Part shown: in pieces, positions 30,454 through 38,516 of the stretch | Position numbering within the stretch: the first letter of the stretch is position 1 | How the letters are laid out: every line of letters begins with the position of its first letter | DNA from: Solimonas soli DSM 21787 | GTDB lineage: Bacteria > Pseudomonadota > Gammaproteobacteria > Nevskiales > Nevskiaceae | Assembly (NCBI RefSeq): GCF_000474945.1 | Contig: NZ_KI440837.1 | Location: forward strand, 62,001-126,000 | DNA length: 64,000 nucleotides | Reading direction: 5' to 3' | The notes under the pieces: model-generated | The model's input: the letters and a program-made list of their open reading frames with translations, nothing else | Databases searched by the model: none | What the model was told of the DNA's origin: nothing | Translations under genes and position numbers: made by a program

Positions 30454-30517
30454 AGCAGCAAAAAGGTCGCGGCACGCCATTTCATGCGATACGACCCGCC
30501 GCGGTGACGGTCATGCC

Positions 30518-30546
30518 TTGAGGCAAGGCATCGGCCTGCGTACAAT
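30518..30546 (+). promoter_or_regulatory. Promoter of the tRNA-Glu gene
   Basis: TTGAGG (30518-30523), exactly 17 bp, TACAAT (30541-30546), about 26 bp before the tRNA. Confidence 0.7.
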
Positions 30547-30572
30547 GCGCACCCTTCGCCGCACCCGACAAC

Positions 30573-30648
30573 GCTCCTATCGTCTAGAGGCCTAGGACGG
30601 AGCCCTCTCAAGGCTTAAACCCCGGTTCGAATCCGGGTAGGAGCGCCA
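30573..30648 (+). tRNA. tRNA-Glu (anticodon CUC)
   Basis: A 76-nt cloverleaf: acceptor GCTCCTA pairs with TAGGAGC, D-arm GTC/GAC, anticodon stem GAGCC/GGCTT, loop CTCTCAA with anticodon CTC at 30607-30609, T-stem CCCGG/CCGGG around TTCGAAT, encoded G-CCA end. CUC reads GAG only, and the sequence is otherwise close to the E. coli tRNA-Glu(UUC) pattern. It has its own promoter and terminator. Confidence 0.96.
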
Positions 30649-30659
30649 CACACGAAAAG

Positions 30660-30682
30660 CCCCGCCACGCGCGGGGATTTTT
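30660..30682 (+). terminator. Terminator after tRNA-Glu
   Basis: CCCCGC (30660-30665), loop CACGC, GCGGGG (30671-30676), then ATTTTTG. Confidence 0.8.
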
Positions 30683-30732
30683 GTTGGCGGCGCGATCGGG
30701 GGCGCCGGGCCGGCCCCGACGCCGCAGCGCGC

Positions 30733-31650
30733 TCAGGCCGCCGCTTTCAGATCGCTGCCGCCGAGCGCCTTCTCGAGATCGCCCAGCAGGGCGACGAGTT
30801 CACCCGACATCAGCGCGAACTCGGCGTCGAACTGCTCCTCGGGACTCTGCGTCGCGGCATCCTCGCGCGCCTGCTCGATGTCCTCGAAACGCAGCTTCCT
30901 GACCTCGAACTTGTCGGTCAGCACGAAGCTGGCGCGATTGTTCCAGCGCAGGCCGAGGCGCGTCGCCTGCTTGCCTTCGCTGATGTGCTTGCGCACCTCG
31001 GCACCGTCGAGCGCGTGGCGCAGATAGCGCACGGTCGGCTTGGTCTGGTCGTTGCCGCGCAGCTCGCACTCCTGGTCGAGGTCGAACGTGCCGGGCGCAT
31101 CGCCGCCGGCCAGCCAGGCCGTCATCGCCGCCGCCGGCGACTGCGCCAGCTCGGGCAGCTCGAGCGCGAGCCCTTCCACGGCATCGCGCAGCACCTCGAG
31201 CAATTCCTCGGCCCGCGCCGGCGAGGCGGCGTCGACCACGACCCAGCCGCTGACCGGATCGATCCAGGCGCGCGTGCTGCGCCGCTTGGCGAAGGCGCGC
31301 GGCATGAGCTCGGCGACGACCTGATCCTTGAGATCGCGCAGCTGCTTGCGGCCCGGCTTGAAGCCCTGCTTCGCCGCCAGCTCCGCGGCGCGCTCGTCGA
31401 CGGTCTGCTTGACCACCGACGAGGGCAGCAGCTTCTGCTCGACCCCGAGCGCGATGAGCATCTGCCGTCCCTGCGCGTACACGAGCTGGGACTGCGAGCC
31501 GCCCGCCGCCGGCGCCACCCAGCCGCGGCTCTGCGGATTGAGGCCGATGCAGGGATGCAGAGGATGCTTGGCGAGGCGTTCCTCGAGACTGCCGGGAGCG
31601 AGCGTCCACTCGCCTGCCAGACGATAGGTCTGCAGATTCTTGAACCACAT
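30733..31650 (-). CDS. rdgC: Recombination-associated protein RdgC
   Basis: RdgC is a ring-shaped, nucleoid-associated DNA-binding protein that restrains RecA. The 305-residue protein (E. coli 303) begins MWFKNLQTYRL and shows the family motifs GWVAPAAGGSQSQLVYAQGR, LIALGVEQKLLPSSVVKQ, WIDPVSGWVVVDAASPARAE and ECELRGNDQTKPTVRYLRHA. The ATG at 31648-31650 is the first that gives the conserved N-terminus. A TACACT (31712-31717) is a plausible -10, with no good -35. It is divergent from the MHYT gene. Confidence 0.96.
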   Translation of the reverse strand: MWFKNLQTYRLAGEWTLAPGSLEERLAKHPLHPCIGLNPQSRGWVAPAAGGSQSQLVYAQGRQMLIALGVEQKLLPSSVVKQTVDERAAELAAKQGFKPGRKQLRDLKDQVVAELMPRAFAKRRSTRAWIDPVSGWVVVDAASPARAEELLEVLRDAVEGLALELPELAQSPAAAMTAWLAGGDAPGTFDLDQECELRGNDQTKPTVRYLRHALDGAEVRKHISEGKQATRLGLRWNNRASFVLTDKFEVRKLRFEDIEQAREDAATQSPEEQFDAEFALMSGELVALLGDLEKALGGSDLKAAA

Positions 31651-31898
31651 GGCGATGAAAAACCGGTTGATGGCGCGGCGGTCGCCGCGCGGTGACATTC
31701 GGGGATGGCCAAGTGTAGCAAGCCGGCGCCGCCAGCCGCGCCGCACCCCGACGAAGAACGAACGGTGGCCCGAAACCGACGAGCGGAGGTCCCGCCGGCG
31801 CCGACCGACGGCCGGCCATCGCGGGCGGAGCAATGGCCGCCTGGGCATTTTTGTCTACGGCCACTATGGAGCCGTCCGCAGGCAAACAGGGGAACGCC

Positions 31899-33179
31899 TT
31901 GAATTCGAGCTATCTCGACGGCCACTACGATCTCGGGCTGGTCGCGCTGTCCTATGTCGTCGCGTCATTCGCCGGCTACTCGGCGATCGACATCGCCCAT
32001 CGCATCCACCGCAACCCCGAGCGCGAATGGCTGTGGATCGCGCTCGGCGCGCTGGCCATGGGCACCGGCATCTGGTCGATGCACTTCATCGGCATGCAGG
32101 CCTTCTCGCTGCCGATCGAACTGGGCTACGACCTGGCGACGACGCTGGTGTCGCTGATCGCCGCCATCGTCGTGGCCGCGCTGGCGCTGTATGTGAGCAG
32201 CCGCCGGCAGATGGGCCTCAAGGCCGTCGTGGTCGGCGCGGCGCTGATGGGCTCCGGCATCTGCGTCATGCACTACACCGGCATGTACGCAATGAAGATG
32301 CAGCCCGGCATCGACTGGAACGCGCCCTTGTTCGTCGCTTCCGTGGCGATCGCCGTTGCGGCGTCCGGCGCGGCACTGTGGATCGTCTTCCGTCTGCGCC
32401 GCATCACCGACGGGCGGCAGATCCCGGCACGCCTCGTCGCCGCGGCGATCATGGGCCTGGCCGTGGTTGGCATGCACTACACCGGCATGGCCGCCGCGCA
32501 TTTCCCGGTCGGCTCGATCTGCCGCGCCACCGGCAGCCTGACCGGCGCCTGGACCGCCGGGCCGGTCACGGCGTTCACCGTGCTCATGTCGCTGCTGATC
32601 ATGGGCCTGGCGGCCTACGATTCGCGCGTGCAGGCCCAGCTGCGCGAGGAGCGCCTGCGCCGCGCGCAGGACGAGCGCGCCCGCATTCTCGCCCTGCACG
32701 ACCCGGACACCATGCTGCGCAATCGCGCGTCATTCCAGCAGGAAGCGGTCAACTTCATCCAGCGCTGCTCGCGCACGCACGCCAAGTTCGATCTGTTCTA
32801 CGGCGCGCTGCGCTTTCCGGATCTGAACGGACGTGAAAACGACGCCATGAAAATCATCGCCGAACGCCTTCGTCCGCTGGCGCGTCCGCACGATTTCCTG
32901 GCGCGCTACGGCAAGACCGAATTCGCGTTGCTGCGCATGCGCGATCCCATGGAGGGCGCTCCGCAACTGCTGCAGGATCAGCTGCTGTCCGCCTGCACGA
33001 TGCCGCTCGAACTCGGCGGGCAACGCCTCAGCGCTCAGGCGCACGTCGGCTGCGGCACCTTCCCCGATCAAGGCCAGACCTCGCGCCAGCTGCTGATGGC
33101 GGCGGCGCGCAGCAGCACGCCGACGCTGAGCAGCGCGGCCCTGCGCGCACAGGCGATCAAGCCGGTCGCCGCCGCATGA
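31899..33179 (+). CDS. MHYT-domain signalling protein with degenerate GGDEF domain
   Basis: An inner-membrane sensor-like protein of about 426 residues. The N-terminal half has seven hydrophobic segments and three MHYT-type motifs (MHFIGMQ, MHYTGMYAMK, MHYTGMAAAHF), which in this family are proposed to bind copper and sense O2, CO or NO. The C-terminal part aligns with a GGDEF domain, but the signature is RYGKTEFALL instead of RYGGDEF, so diguanylate cyclase activity is unlikely. Start is uncertain: the TTG at 31899 has a good GGGGA site and gives MNSSYLDGHYDLGLV; ATGs at 31833 and 31866 are in frame but lack one. Confidence 0.85.
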   Translation: MNSSYLDGHYDLGLVALSYVVASFAGYSAIDIAHRIHRNPEREWLWIALGALAMGTGIWSMHFIGMQAFSLPIELGYDLATTLVSLIAAIVVAALALYVSSRRQMGLKAVVVGAALMGSGICVMHYTGMYAMKMQPGIDWNAPLFVASVAIAVAASGAALWIVFRLRRITDGRQIPARLVAAAIMGLAVVGMHYTGMAAAHFPVGSICRATGSLTGAWTAGPVTAFTVLMSLLIMGLAAYDSRVQAQLREERLRRAQDERARILALHDPDTMLRNRASFQQEAVNFIQRCSRTHAKFDLFYGALRFPDLNGRENDAMKIIAERLRPLARPHDFLARYGKTEFALLRMRDPMEGAPQLLQDQLLSACTMPLELGGQRLSAQAHVGCGTFPDQGQTSRQLLMAAARSSTPTLSSAALRAQAIKPVAAA

Positions 33180-33194
33180 CGAGATGCCGAGAGG

Positions 33195-33224
33195 AAAAGC
33201 CGCGACCGCCGCGGCTTTTCTTTT
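33195..33224 (+). terminator. Intrinsic terminator after the MHYT gene
   Basis: AAAAGCCGCG (33195-33204), loop ACCGC, CGCGGCTTTT (33210-33219), followed by CTTTT. Confidence 0.85.
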
Positions 33225-33269
33225 CGGACGCGGTCGTTATGCTGGGCGCCCTTTGCCCGGCTGCCGCGC

Positions 33270-33788
33270 ATGTCCGAACCCCTGCCGCCGGCGCCGCTGT
33301 GGCGCCGCCTGATCGCCGCCGTCTACGACGGCCTGCTGCTGCTCGGCTTGTGGATGGCGACCGTGCTGATCGACGCCGTGCTGCGCAACCTCGCCGGCAT
33401 TCCCTACGACTGGGCCACCCTGCAGCTGTGCGTGTTCCTGGTCTGGCTCGGCTTCTTCGGCTGGTTCTGGACACACGGCGGCCAGACACTGGGCATGCGC
33501 GTGTGGCGCTTGCGCGTGCAGCGCGACGACGGCCGCGCCCTGTCGTGGGCGGCGGCCGCCACGCGCTGTGCGGTGATGCTGGCGGTGTGGGGGGTCGTGC
33601 TGGCGCCGGCGCTCGCGCGGCTGCCGCATCTGCGCGATGGAGCGCACGCCGGGATCGTGGCGCTCGTCTGCGCCCTGCTGGCGGCGCTCATGCTGATCGG
33701 CCTGTACGCCGACCGCCGGCGCCGCGCGCCGCAGGACTGGCTCAGCGGCACGACGATCGTCGAACTGCCGAAACCGCCGAAGACCTGA
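33270..33788 (+). CDS. RDD family membrane protein
   Basis: A 172-residue inner-membrane protein of the RDD family. It begins MSEPLPPAPLWRRLIAAVYD, where the LWRRLIAAVYDGLLLL segment is the family's Arg-Asp first helix, followed by hydrophobic segments near 17-38, 52-68 and 90-112. GGQTLGMRVWRLRVQRDDGR (about 70-89) is the second RDD signature. Its transport role, if any, is not established. It follows a terminator, so it is probably transcribed separately. It converges with the lipoprotein gene 7 bp downstream. Confidence 0.85.
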   Translation: MSEPLPPAPLWRRLIAAVYDGLLLLGLWMATVLIDAVLRNLAGIPYDWATLQLCVFLVWLGFFGWFWTHGGQTLGMRVWRLRVQRDDGRALSWAAAATRCAVMLAVWGVVLAPALARLPHLRDGAHAGIVALVCALLAALMLIGLYADRRRRAPQDWLSGTTIVELPKPPKT

Positions 33789-33794
33789 GCCGCT

Positions 33795-34319
33795 CTAGCT
33801 CTTCGGCACCGGCCGCACGATCAGCGCTTCGAGATTGCTACGCACCTGACGGGCATCGAAGGCCTTGACGTCCTCGTCCTTCTTCTTGCCGGCGAACATC
33901 ACGATGTTGGCCTGCGCTTCGTACTCGGTGACCGGCGTCGACGTCGACGCGCCGAGACCGCCGTACATGCCGCGCGGATACCAGTAATAAGGACCCCAGC
34001 CGTAGTAGCCGCTGAAGTTCTGAAGGTAGCGCGTGCTGGCCTCGGTGCTGTCCGAGGCGAACACGAAGTAGTCGTAGCCGGCCTGCAGCGTCAGCTCGGC
34101 GGCGCGGTAGAGCAGGTAATTCTCGACCGTCTGCCTCGGCGTGTCGGAATTGCCGGCGAACGTCACGCGATAGCGGTTCTGCTCGATGCGCTGCTCGCTG
34201 TAGCCGTAGCCGTGATCAGCCGGTTGATAGGGGGTCGCCGTGGCGCAGGCGGCAAGCGCGACCGCCGTGGCAAGCGCCAGCAGCCGCGGAATACGGGAAG
34301 AAAATGTGCGAGTCACCAT
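33795..34319 (-). CDS. Lipoprotein, CC0125/CC1285-like family
   Basis: A 174-residue outer- or inner-membrane lipoprotein. The signal MVTRTFSSRIPRLLALATAV ends in the lipobox LAAC (Cys25). The mature part has GYGYSEQRIEQNRYRVTFAG, then LLYRAAELTLQAGYDYFVFA, which are characteristic of the CC0125/CC1285 lipoprotein family of unknown function, and a tyrosine/tryptophan-rich strip (YYGWGPYYWYPRGMYGG). I choose the ATG at 34317-34319 because AGGAG sits 7 bases before it; an ATG two codons upstream lies too close to that site. lptG ends 132 bp upstream. Confidence 0.82.
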   Translation of the reverse strand: MVTRTFSSRIPRLLALATAVALAACATATPYQPADHGYGYSEQRIEQNRYRVTFAGNSDTPRQTVENYLLYRAAELTLQAGYDYFVFASDSTEASTRYLQNFSGYYGWGPYYWYPRGMYGGLGASTSTPVTEYEAQANIVMFAGKKKDEDVKAFDARQVRSNLEALIVRPVPKS

Positions 34320-34451
34320 GGTCATGCTCCTGGACACCACCGCGACGGCGGGCAGCATGCGCCGCGGCACTGAATGCATCATGAACTCGCGCCGATTGCG
34401 CGTAATGATTCGTAACGAAATGCATCGCACGGACACGACGGGCGCAGCGCC

Positions 34452-35519
34452 TCAGCGCGCCCGCCGCAGACGCTCCGCGGCGAGCACGGCCAGCACCAGC
34501 GTCGGCAGGCCGGCGGCGAGCAGCGGCGGCCAGCCGTAGAGCTGGCCGACGCTCGCCGTGACCTCGTTGATCACGTAGAACACCAGACCGACGACGATGC
34601 CGATCAGGAGCCGCTGGCCGGCGCCGCCGCCGCGCTGCGAGCCGAGCACGAACGGCACCGCGAACAGCATCATCGCCACCACCGTCAGCGGCGCGACCAG
34701 CTTGCGCCACAGCGACAGGCGGTAGCTGCGCGCATCGAGGCCGTTGTCGTCCAGGTAGGCGATCAGGCGCACCAGGCCGGGCGTGGTCAGGCTGTCCGCC
34801 TCGAGCACGAACAGGCGCAGCACGTCGGGCGACAGGTGGCCTTCGACGTCGAGCTGGTCGCGATGCTCGGCGATCGTGCGGCCATCCGCGAAGCGCGTCA
34901 TGGCGATGCCGCTCAGATGCCAGCGTCCGTCGATGTAGCGGCCACGCTCGGCGCGCAGCACGGTGCGCAGCGCCAGGTCGGCGTCGAGCTGGTAGATGTC
35001 GACGTTGGCGACCTCGCTTTCCGAGATCAGCGTGCCGATGTGCACGACGGCGTCGCCGTCGCGCAGCCACAGCGGCCTGTCGGTGGCGATGCCCGTCGGC
35101 GCGCCGTTGCGCGCCTCGCTCTTGAAACTGCGCGCAGCCTGCGTGCCGGCCGGGGCGAAGACGTCGCCGAGCATGACCTCCAGCGTGCCGAGCAACAGGC
35201 CGGCGCAGAGCGTCGCGACGCCGAGCTGGACGATGGTCATGCCGGCCGCGCGCATGGCGGTGATCTCGTTCTGCGCCGCCAGCGCGCCGAGCCCCATCAG
35301 GGTGCCGAGCAGGGCGATCACCGGCATCAGCGTGTAAAGGCCCGCCGGCATCATCATCGCGGTGTAGTACAGCAGCTGCGCGACGCCGAAGCCGCCCTGC
35401 CCGGTCTTGTCGATGTCCGACACGAAGCTGACGAACGTGTAGATGGCAACCAGCGCAAGCCCGACGACGCCCGAGAAGCCGGCGATGTGCGCGACCAGAT
35501 GACGGCCGAGACGCTTCAC
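34452..35519 (-). CDS. lptG: LPS export permease LptG
   Basis: LptG is one of the two inner-membrane permease subunits of the LptB2FG transporter that extracts lipopolysaccharide. The 355-residue protein (E. coli 360) has six expected helices, three at each end, around a periplasmic beta-jellyroll (about 125-265). The segment LGTLMGLGALAAQNEITAMR with AAGMT near 80-100 is the coupling helix. The GTG start (35517-35519) overlaps the lptF stop. Both genes are on one strand, divergent from pepA, the standard arrangement. Confidence 0.95.
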   Translation of the reverse strand: MKRLGRHLVAHIAGFSGVVGLALVAIYTFVSFVSDIDKTGQGGFGVAQLLYYTAMMMPAGLYTLMPVIALLGTLMGLGALAAQNEITAMRAAGMTIVQLGVATLCAGLLLGTLEVMLGDVFAPAGTQAARSFKSEARNGAPTGIATDRPLWLRDGDAVVHIGTLISESEVANVDIYQLDADLALRTVLRAERGRYIDGRWHLSGIAMTRFADGRTIAEHRDQLDVEGHLSPDVLRLFVLEADSLTTPGLVRLIAYLDDNGLDARSYRLSLWRKLVAPLTVVAMMLFAVPFVLGSQRGGGAGQRLLIGIVVGLVFYVINEVTASVGQLYGWPPLLAAGLPTLVLAVLAAERLRRAR

Positions 35520-36610
35520 GCCGGCCTCCGCCGCAGCAGCAGGCCGAACCAGTTCTGCTGGCGGCCGATCAGCAGCAGCGCGATCAGCAGCATCAGCACA
35601 TGGACCCACCACAAGCCGAGCACGCCGATCGGCTTGTCCTTGGCGACCCAGGACTGCGCGATGCCGAGCAGCTGCGAATAGACGAGATACGCAACGATAC
35701 CGATCACCAGCTTGCCGTACCGGCCCTGGCGTGGCCGCACATAGGACAGCGGCACGGCGAACAGCGCCAGCACGAACACCGCGATCGGCGCACTGATGCG
35801 CCACTGCAGTTCGGCACGATCCCTGGGGTCGTCGCTGCCGAGCAGCTGGCTGGTCGGCTGGATCTTGCGCTTCGAGGCGGTGTAGAGGAATTCCGGCGGG
35901 CGGATGTTGGTCGTCAGCGTATCGAAGCGCACGACGTCGAACTGCGTCGTGCCGGGCTCGCCGATGTAGCGGTAACCGTCCGCCAGCGTGATCCTGCGCA
36001 TGCCGCTGTCGGCATTGACCGCCTGCGTGCCGCGCCGCGCCGTGACGAAGCTGCTCGCCTTGGGTTCGGCGATCTGCGCCACGACGTTCTCCAGGGTGTC
36101 GCCGTTGGTGCTCATGCGTTCGGTGAACACCACCGCGCGATCGTCGCCCAGCGACTTGAAGCGGCCGGGCTCGAACGGGTTGTACTTGATGAAGCGCGCG
36201 GCATTCTTGGTGAGATACTCGCCGGTGCGTCCGGCCCAGGGGCCGACCTGGAAGGCGAGCAAGGCGGTCAGCACCGCCAGCGCCGTACCCAGCAACAGGA
36301 AGGGCCGGTACAGGGCCCAGAGACCGACGCCGCAGCCGGTCATCGCCGCGATCTCGTTGTCCTGGTACAGGCGGCCGAGCGCCATCATCACCGCCAGCAG
36401 CAGCGACACCGGAATCAGCAGCACCAGATACTGCAGGCTCGACAGCGCGGCGACCTGCAGCAGCAGGTTCTGCGGCAGTTCGCCGGCGGCGGCGTCGGCC
36501 AGAAAGCGCGCGAAGCGGGTCGACAGCATGATCGCCAGCAGCACCAGCGTCACGCCGAACCAGGCGATGCCGGCTTCGCGCAGCAGGTAGCGTCCGAGTA
36601 CGCCCTTCAT
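35516..36610 (-). CDS. lptF: LPS export permease LptF
   Basis: LptF pairs with LptG in lipopolysaccharide extraction. The 364-residue length matches the family (E. coli 366). It begins MKGVLGRYLLREAGIAWFGV, has the coupling region LLLAVMMALGRLYQDNEIAA followed by MTGCG (about 80-100), a periplasmic jellyroll with FTERMSTNG, and RISAPIAVFVLALFAVPLSY in the second helix bundle. The start is the ATG at 36608-36610. lptB and the LptC/A partners are not in the window. Confidence 0.95.
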   Translation of the reverse strand: MKGVLGRYLLREAGIAWFGVTLVLLAIMLSTRFARFLADAAAGELPQNLLLQVAALSSLQYLVLLIPVSLLLAVMMALGRLYQDNEIAAMTGCGVGLWALYRPFLLLGTALAVLTALLAFQVGPWAGRTGEYLTKNAARFIKYNPFEPGRFKSLGDDRAVVFTERMSTNGDTLENVVAQIAEPKASSFVTARRGTQAVNADSGMRRITLADGYRYIGEPGTTQFDVVRFDTLTTNIRPPEFLYTASKRKIQPTSQLLGSDDPRDRAELQWRISAPIAVFVLALFAVPLSYVRPRQGRYGKLVIGIVAYLVYSQLLGIAQSWVAKDKPIGVLGLWWVHVLMLLIALLLIGRQQNWFGLLLRRRPA

Positions 36611-36760
36611 GGTTGTCCGTGTGTCATGCGCCGGCCGGTCCGGCGCGCATTGTGCTTTTTTTTGCCGCCGATGCGTAGCCGCGGCGGCGCAACGGTCCGC
36701 GCCCTGCGGATATCTCGAAATTAGATGAGCGCCGGACCGGCGATCGGTCGATTCCCCTCG

Positions 36761-36788
36761 TTTGCATCGCTCAGTCCGATGCTAGAAT
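36761..36788 (+). promoter_or_regulatory. Promoter of pepA with an internal dyad
   Basis: TTTGCA (36761-36766), a 16-bp spacer and TAGAAT (36783-36788). GCATCG (36764-36769) and CGATGC (36777-36782) form a perfect dyad inside the promoter. The rest of the 292-bp lptF-pepA gap holds a longer inverted repeat AGGTTTTC (36811-36818) / GAAAACCT (36868-36875) in the leader and no gene. Confidence 0.55.
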
Positions 36789-36902
36789 GCGGATTGCCGC
36801 ACACTTTTCAAGGTTTTCACGCGGCCCCGGACACAGCGTCATGCAGGGCCAGCAGCCAACGGACGGCGAAAACCTGAAGAACCATTCAATACCGAGCCTC
36901 GC

Positions 36903-38420
36903 ATGGAATATTTCGTCAAAAGTGGAAATCCCGAAAAGCAGCGGGTGGCCTGCGTGATCGTCGGCGTCTTCGATCGCCGCTCGCCGACCGATGCGGCCGA
37001 GACGATCGACCGCGTCAGCGACGGGGCGATCGCCACCGTCATGCGCCGCGGCGACATGGACGGCAAGCTGGGTTCGACGCTGGTACTGCACAACGTCGCC
37101 GGCACCTTCGCCGATCGCGTGATGCTCGTTGGTCTGGGCAAGGAACGCAACTTCGATGAGGCCGCCTTCCGCAAGGCCAATGCCGCCGCGGCGCGCGCAC
37201 TGCGCCAGACCGGCGCCATCGATGCGGTCTCCTATCTCACGCATCTGCCGATCAAGAACCGCGATTTCCAGTGGAACGTGAGCCAGGCGCTGCTCGCGAC
37301 CGAAGAGGTGTTCTACCGCTTCGACGAGTGCCGCGGCGCCAAGTTCCGCGAAGAGATCCAGCCGCCGAAGCTGGAGCGCTACACCTTCGACGTGCCGCGC
37401 CGCTCCGATCTGCCGGCCGGCGAACGCGGCCTCGCCGAAGCCCTGGCGATGGCCAAGGGCGTGGCGCTGGCCAAGGACCTCGGCAATCTGCCCGGCAATC
37501 TGTGCACGCCGACCTACCTCGCCGAACGTGCCCGGCAGCTCGCCGCGCAGCACAGCGCCATCAAGACCAAGATTCTCGACAAGGCCGAGATGGAGAAGCT
37601 CGGCATGGGCGCCCTGCTGTCGGTCGCCAAGGGCTCGAGCCAGCCGCCGAAGCTGATCGTCATGGAATATCTCAAGGGCCCGAAGAACGAGAAGCCGGTC
37701 GCTCTCGTCGGCAAGGGCCTGACCTTCGACGCCGGCGGCATTTCGATCAAGCCGGCCGCGGCGATGGACGAGATGAAGTTCGACATGTGCGGCGGCGCCT
37801 CGGTGTTCGGCACGCTGACGGCGATCGCCGAGCTGAAGCTGCCGGTCAACGTGGTCGGCATCGTCGCGGCGACCGAGAACCTCATCAACGGCGAGGCCAA
37901 CAAGCCGGGCGACATCGTCACCAGCATGGCCGGCATCACCATCGAAATCCTCAACACCGATGCCGAAGGCCGCCTGATCCTCTGCGACGCCCTCAGCTAC
38001 GCCGAAAAGGAATACGAGCCGAGCGTCTGCATCGACATGGCGACGCTGACCGGCGCCTGCGTGGTCGCCCTCGGCAGCGTCGCCTCGGGTCTGTTCAGCA
38101 ACACGCCGGCGCTGGCGCGTGCGCTGCTCGCCGCCGGCGAACAGAGCGGCGACCGCGCCTGGGAACTGCCGCTGTGGCCGGACTACGACGAGAACATCAA
38201 GAGCGAGTTCGCCGACATCGCCAACATCGCCACACGCGGCGGCAATGGCGGCGGCGCGATCATCGGCGCGACCTTCCTGCACCGCTTCACGCGCAAGATG
38301 AAGTGGGCGCATCTCGACATCGCCGGCACCGCCTGGACTGGCAAGAAAGCCAGTGGTCGGCCTGTAACCCTGCTCGTGCAATATTTGCTTAATATGGCTG
38401 CCAAGAAAGAGCAGGATTGA
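36903..38420 (+). CDS. pepA: Leucyl aminopeptidase (cytosol aminopeptidase, PepA)
   Basis: PepA is a hexameric di-metal M17 aminopeptidase that removes N-terminal residues from peptides; in E. coli it also binds DNA. The 505-residue protein (E. coli 503) has the metal/catalytic segments LVGKGLTFDAGGISIKPAAA with DEMKFDMCGGASVFG (Lys and Asp ligands) and the M17 signature NTDAEGRLIL. The ATG at 36903 begins MEYFVKSGNPEKQRVAC. Divergent lptF/lptG and downstream holC-valS form the usual betaproteobacterial order, here interrupted by a phosphoethanolamine-transferase-like gene. Confidence 0.96.
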   Translation: MEYFVKSGNPEKQRVACVIVGVFDRRSPTDAAETIDRVSDGAIATVMRRGDMDGKLGSTLVLHNVAGTFADRVMLVGLGKERNFDEAAFRKANAAAARALRQTGAIDAVSYLTHLPIKNRDFQWNVSQALLATEEVFYRFDECRGAKFREEIQPPKLERYTFDVPRRSDLPAGERGLAEALAMAKGVALAKDLGNLPGNLCTPTYLAERARQLAAQHSAIKTKILDKAEMEKLGMGALLSVAKGSSQPPKLIVMEYLKGPKNEKPVALVGKGLTFDAGGISIKPAAAMDEMKFDMCGGASVFGTLTAIAELKLPVNVVGIVAATENLINGEANKPGDIVTSMAGITIEILNTDAEGRLILCDALSYAEKEYEPSVCIDMATLTGACVVALGSVASGLFSNTPALARALLAAGEQSGDRAWELPLWPDYDENIKSEFADIANIATRGGNGGGAIIGATFLHRFTRKMKWAHLDIAGTAWTGKKASGRPVTLLVQYLLNMAAKKEQD

Positions 38421-38516
38421 AAAGCCTGCTCGACGATACAGCCGGCCATTGGGGGCGGCTTTGGCGCTGGCGGGGGTCCGGGACCTGTCGCGCGATCCGG
38501 TGTGGGGCTTCGGTAG

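Noticed and set aside
36841-36957. Possible 38-codon upstream frame overlapping the pepA start
   Set aside because: No ribosome-binding site and no distinctive composition; overlap with pepA out of frame could be chance.
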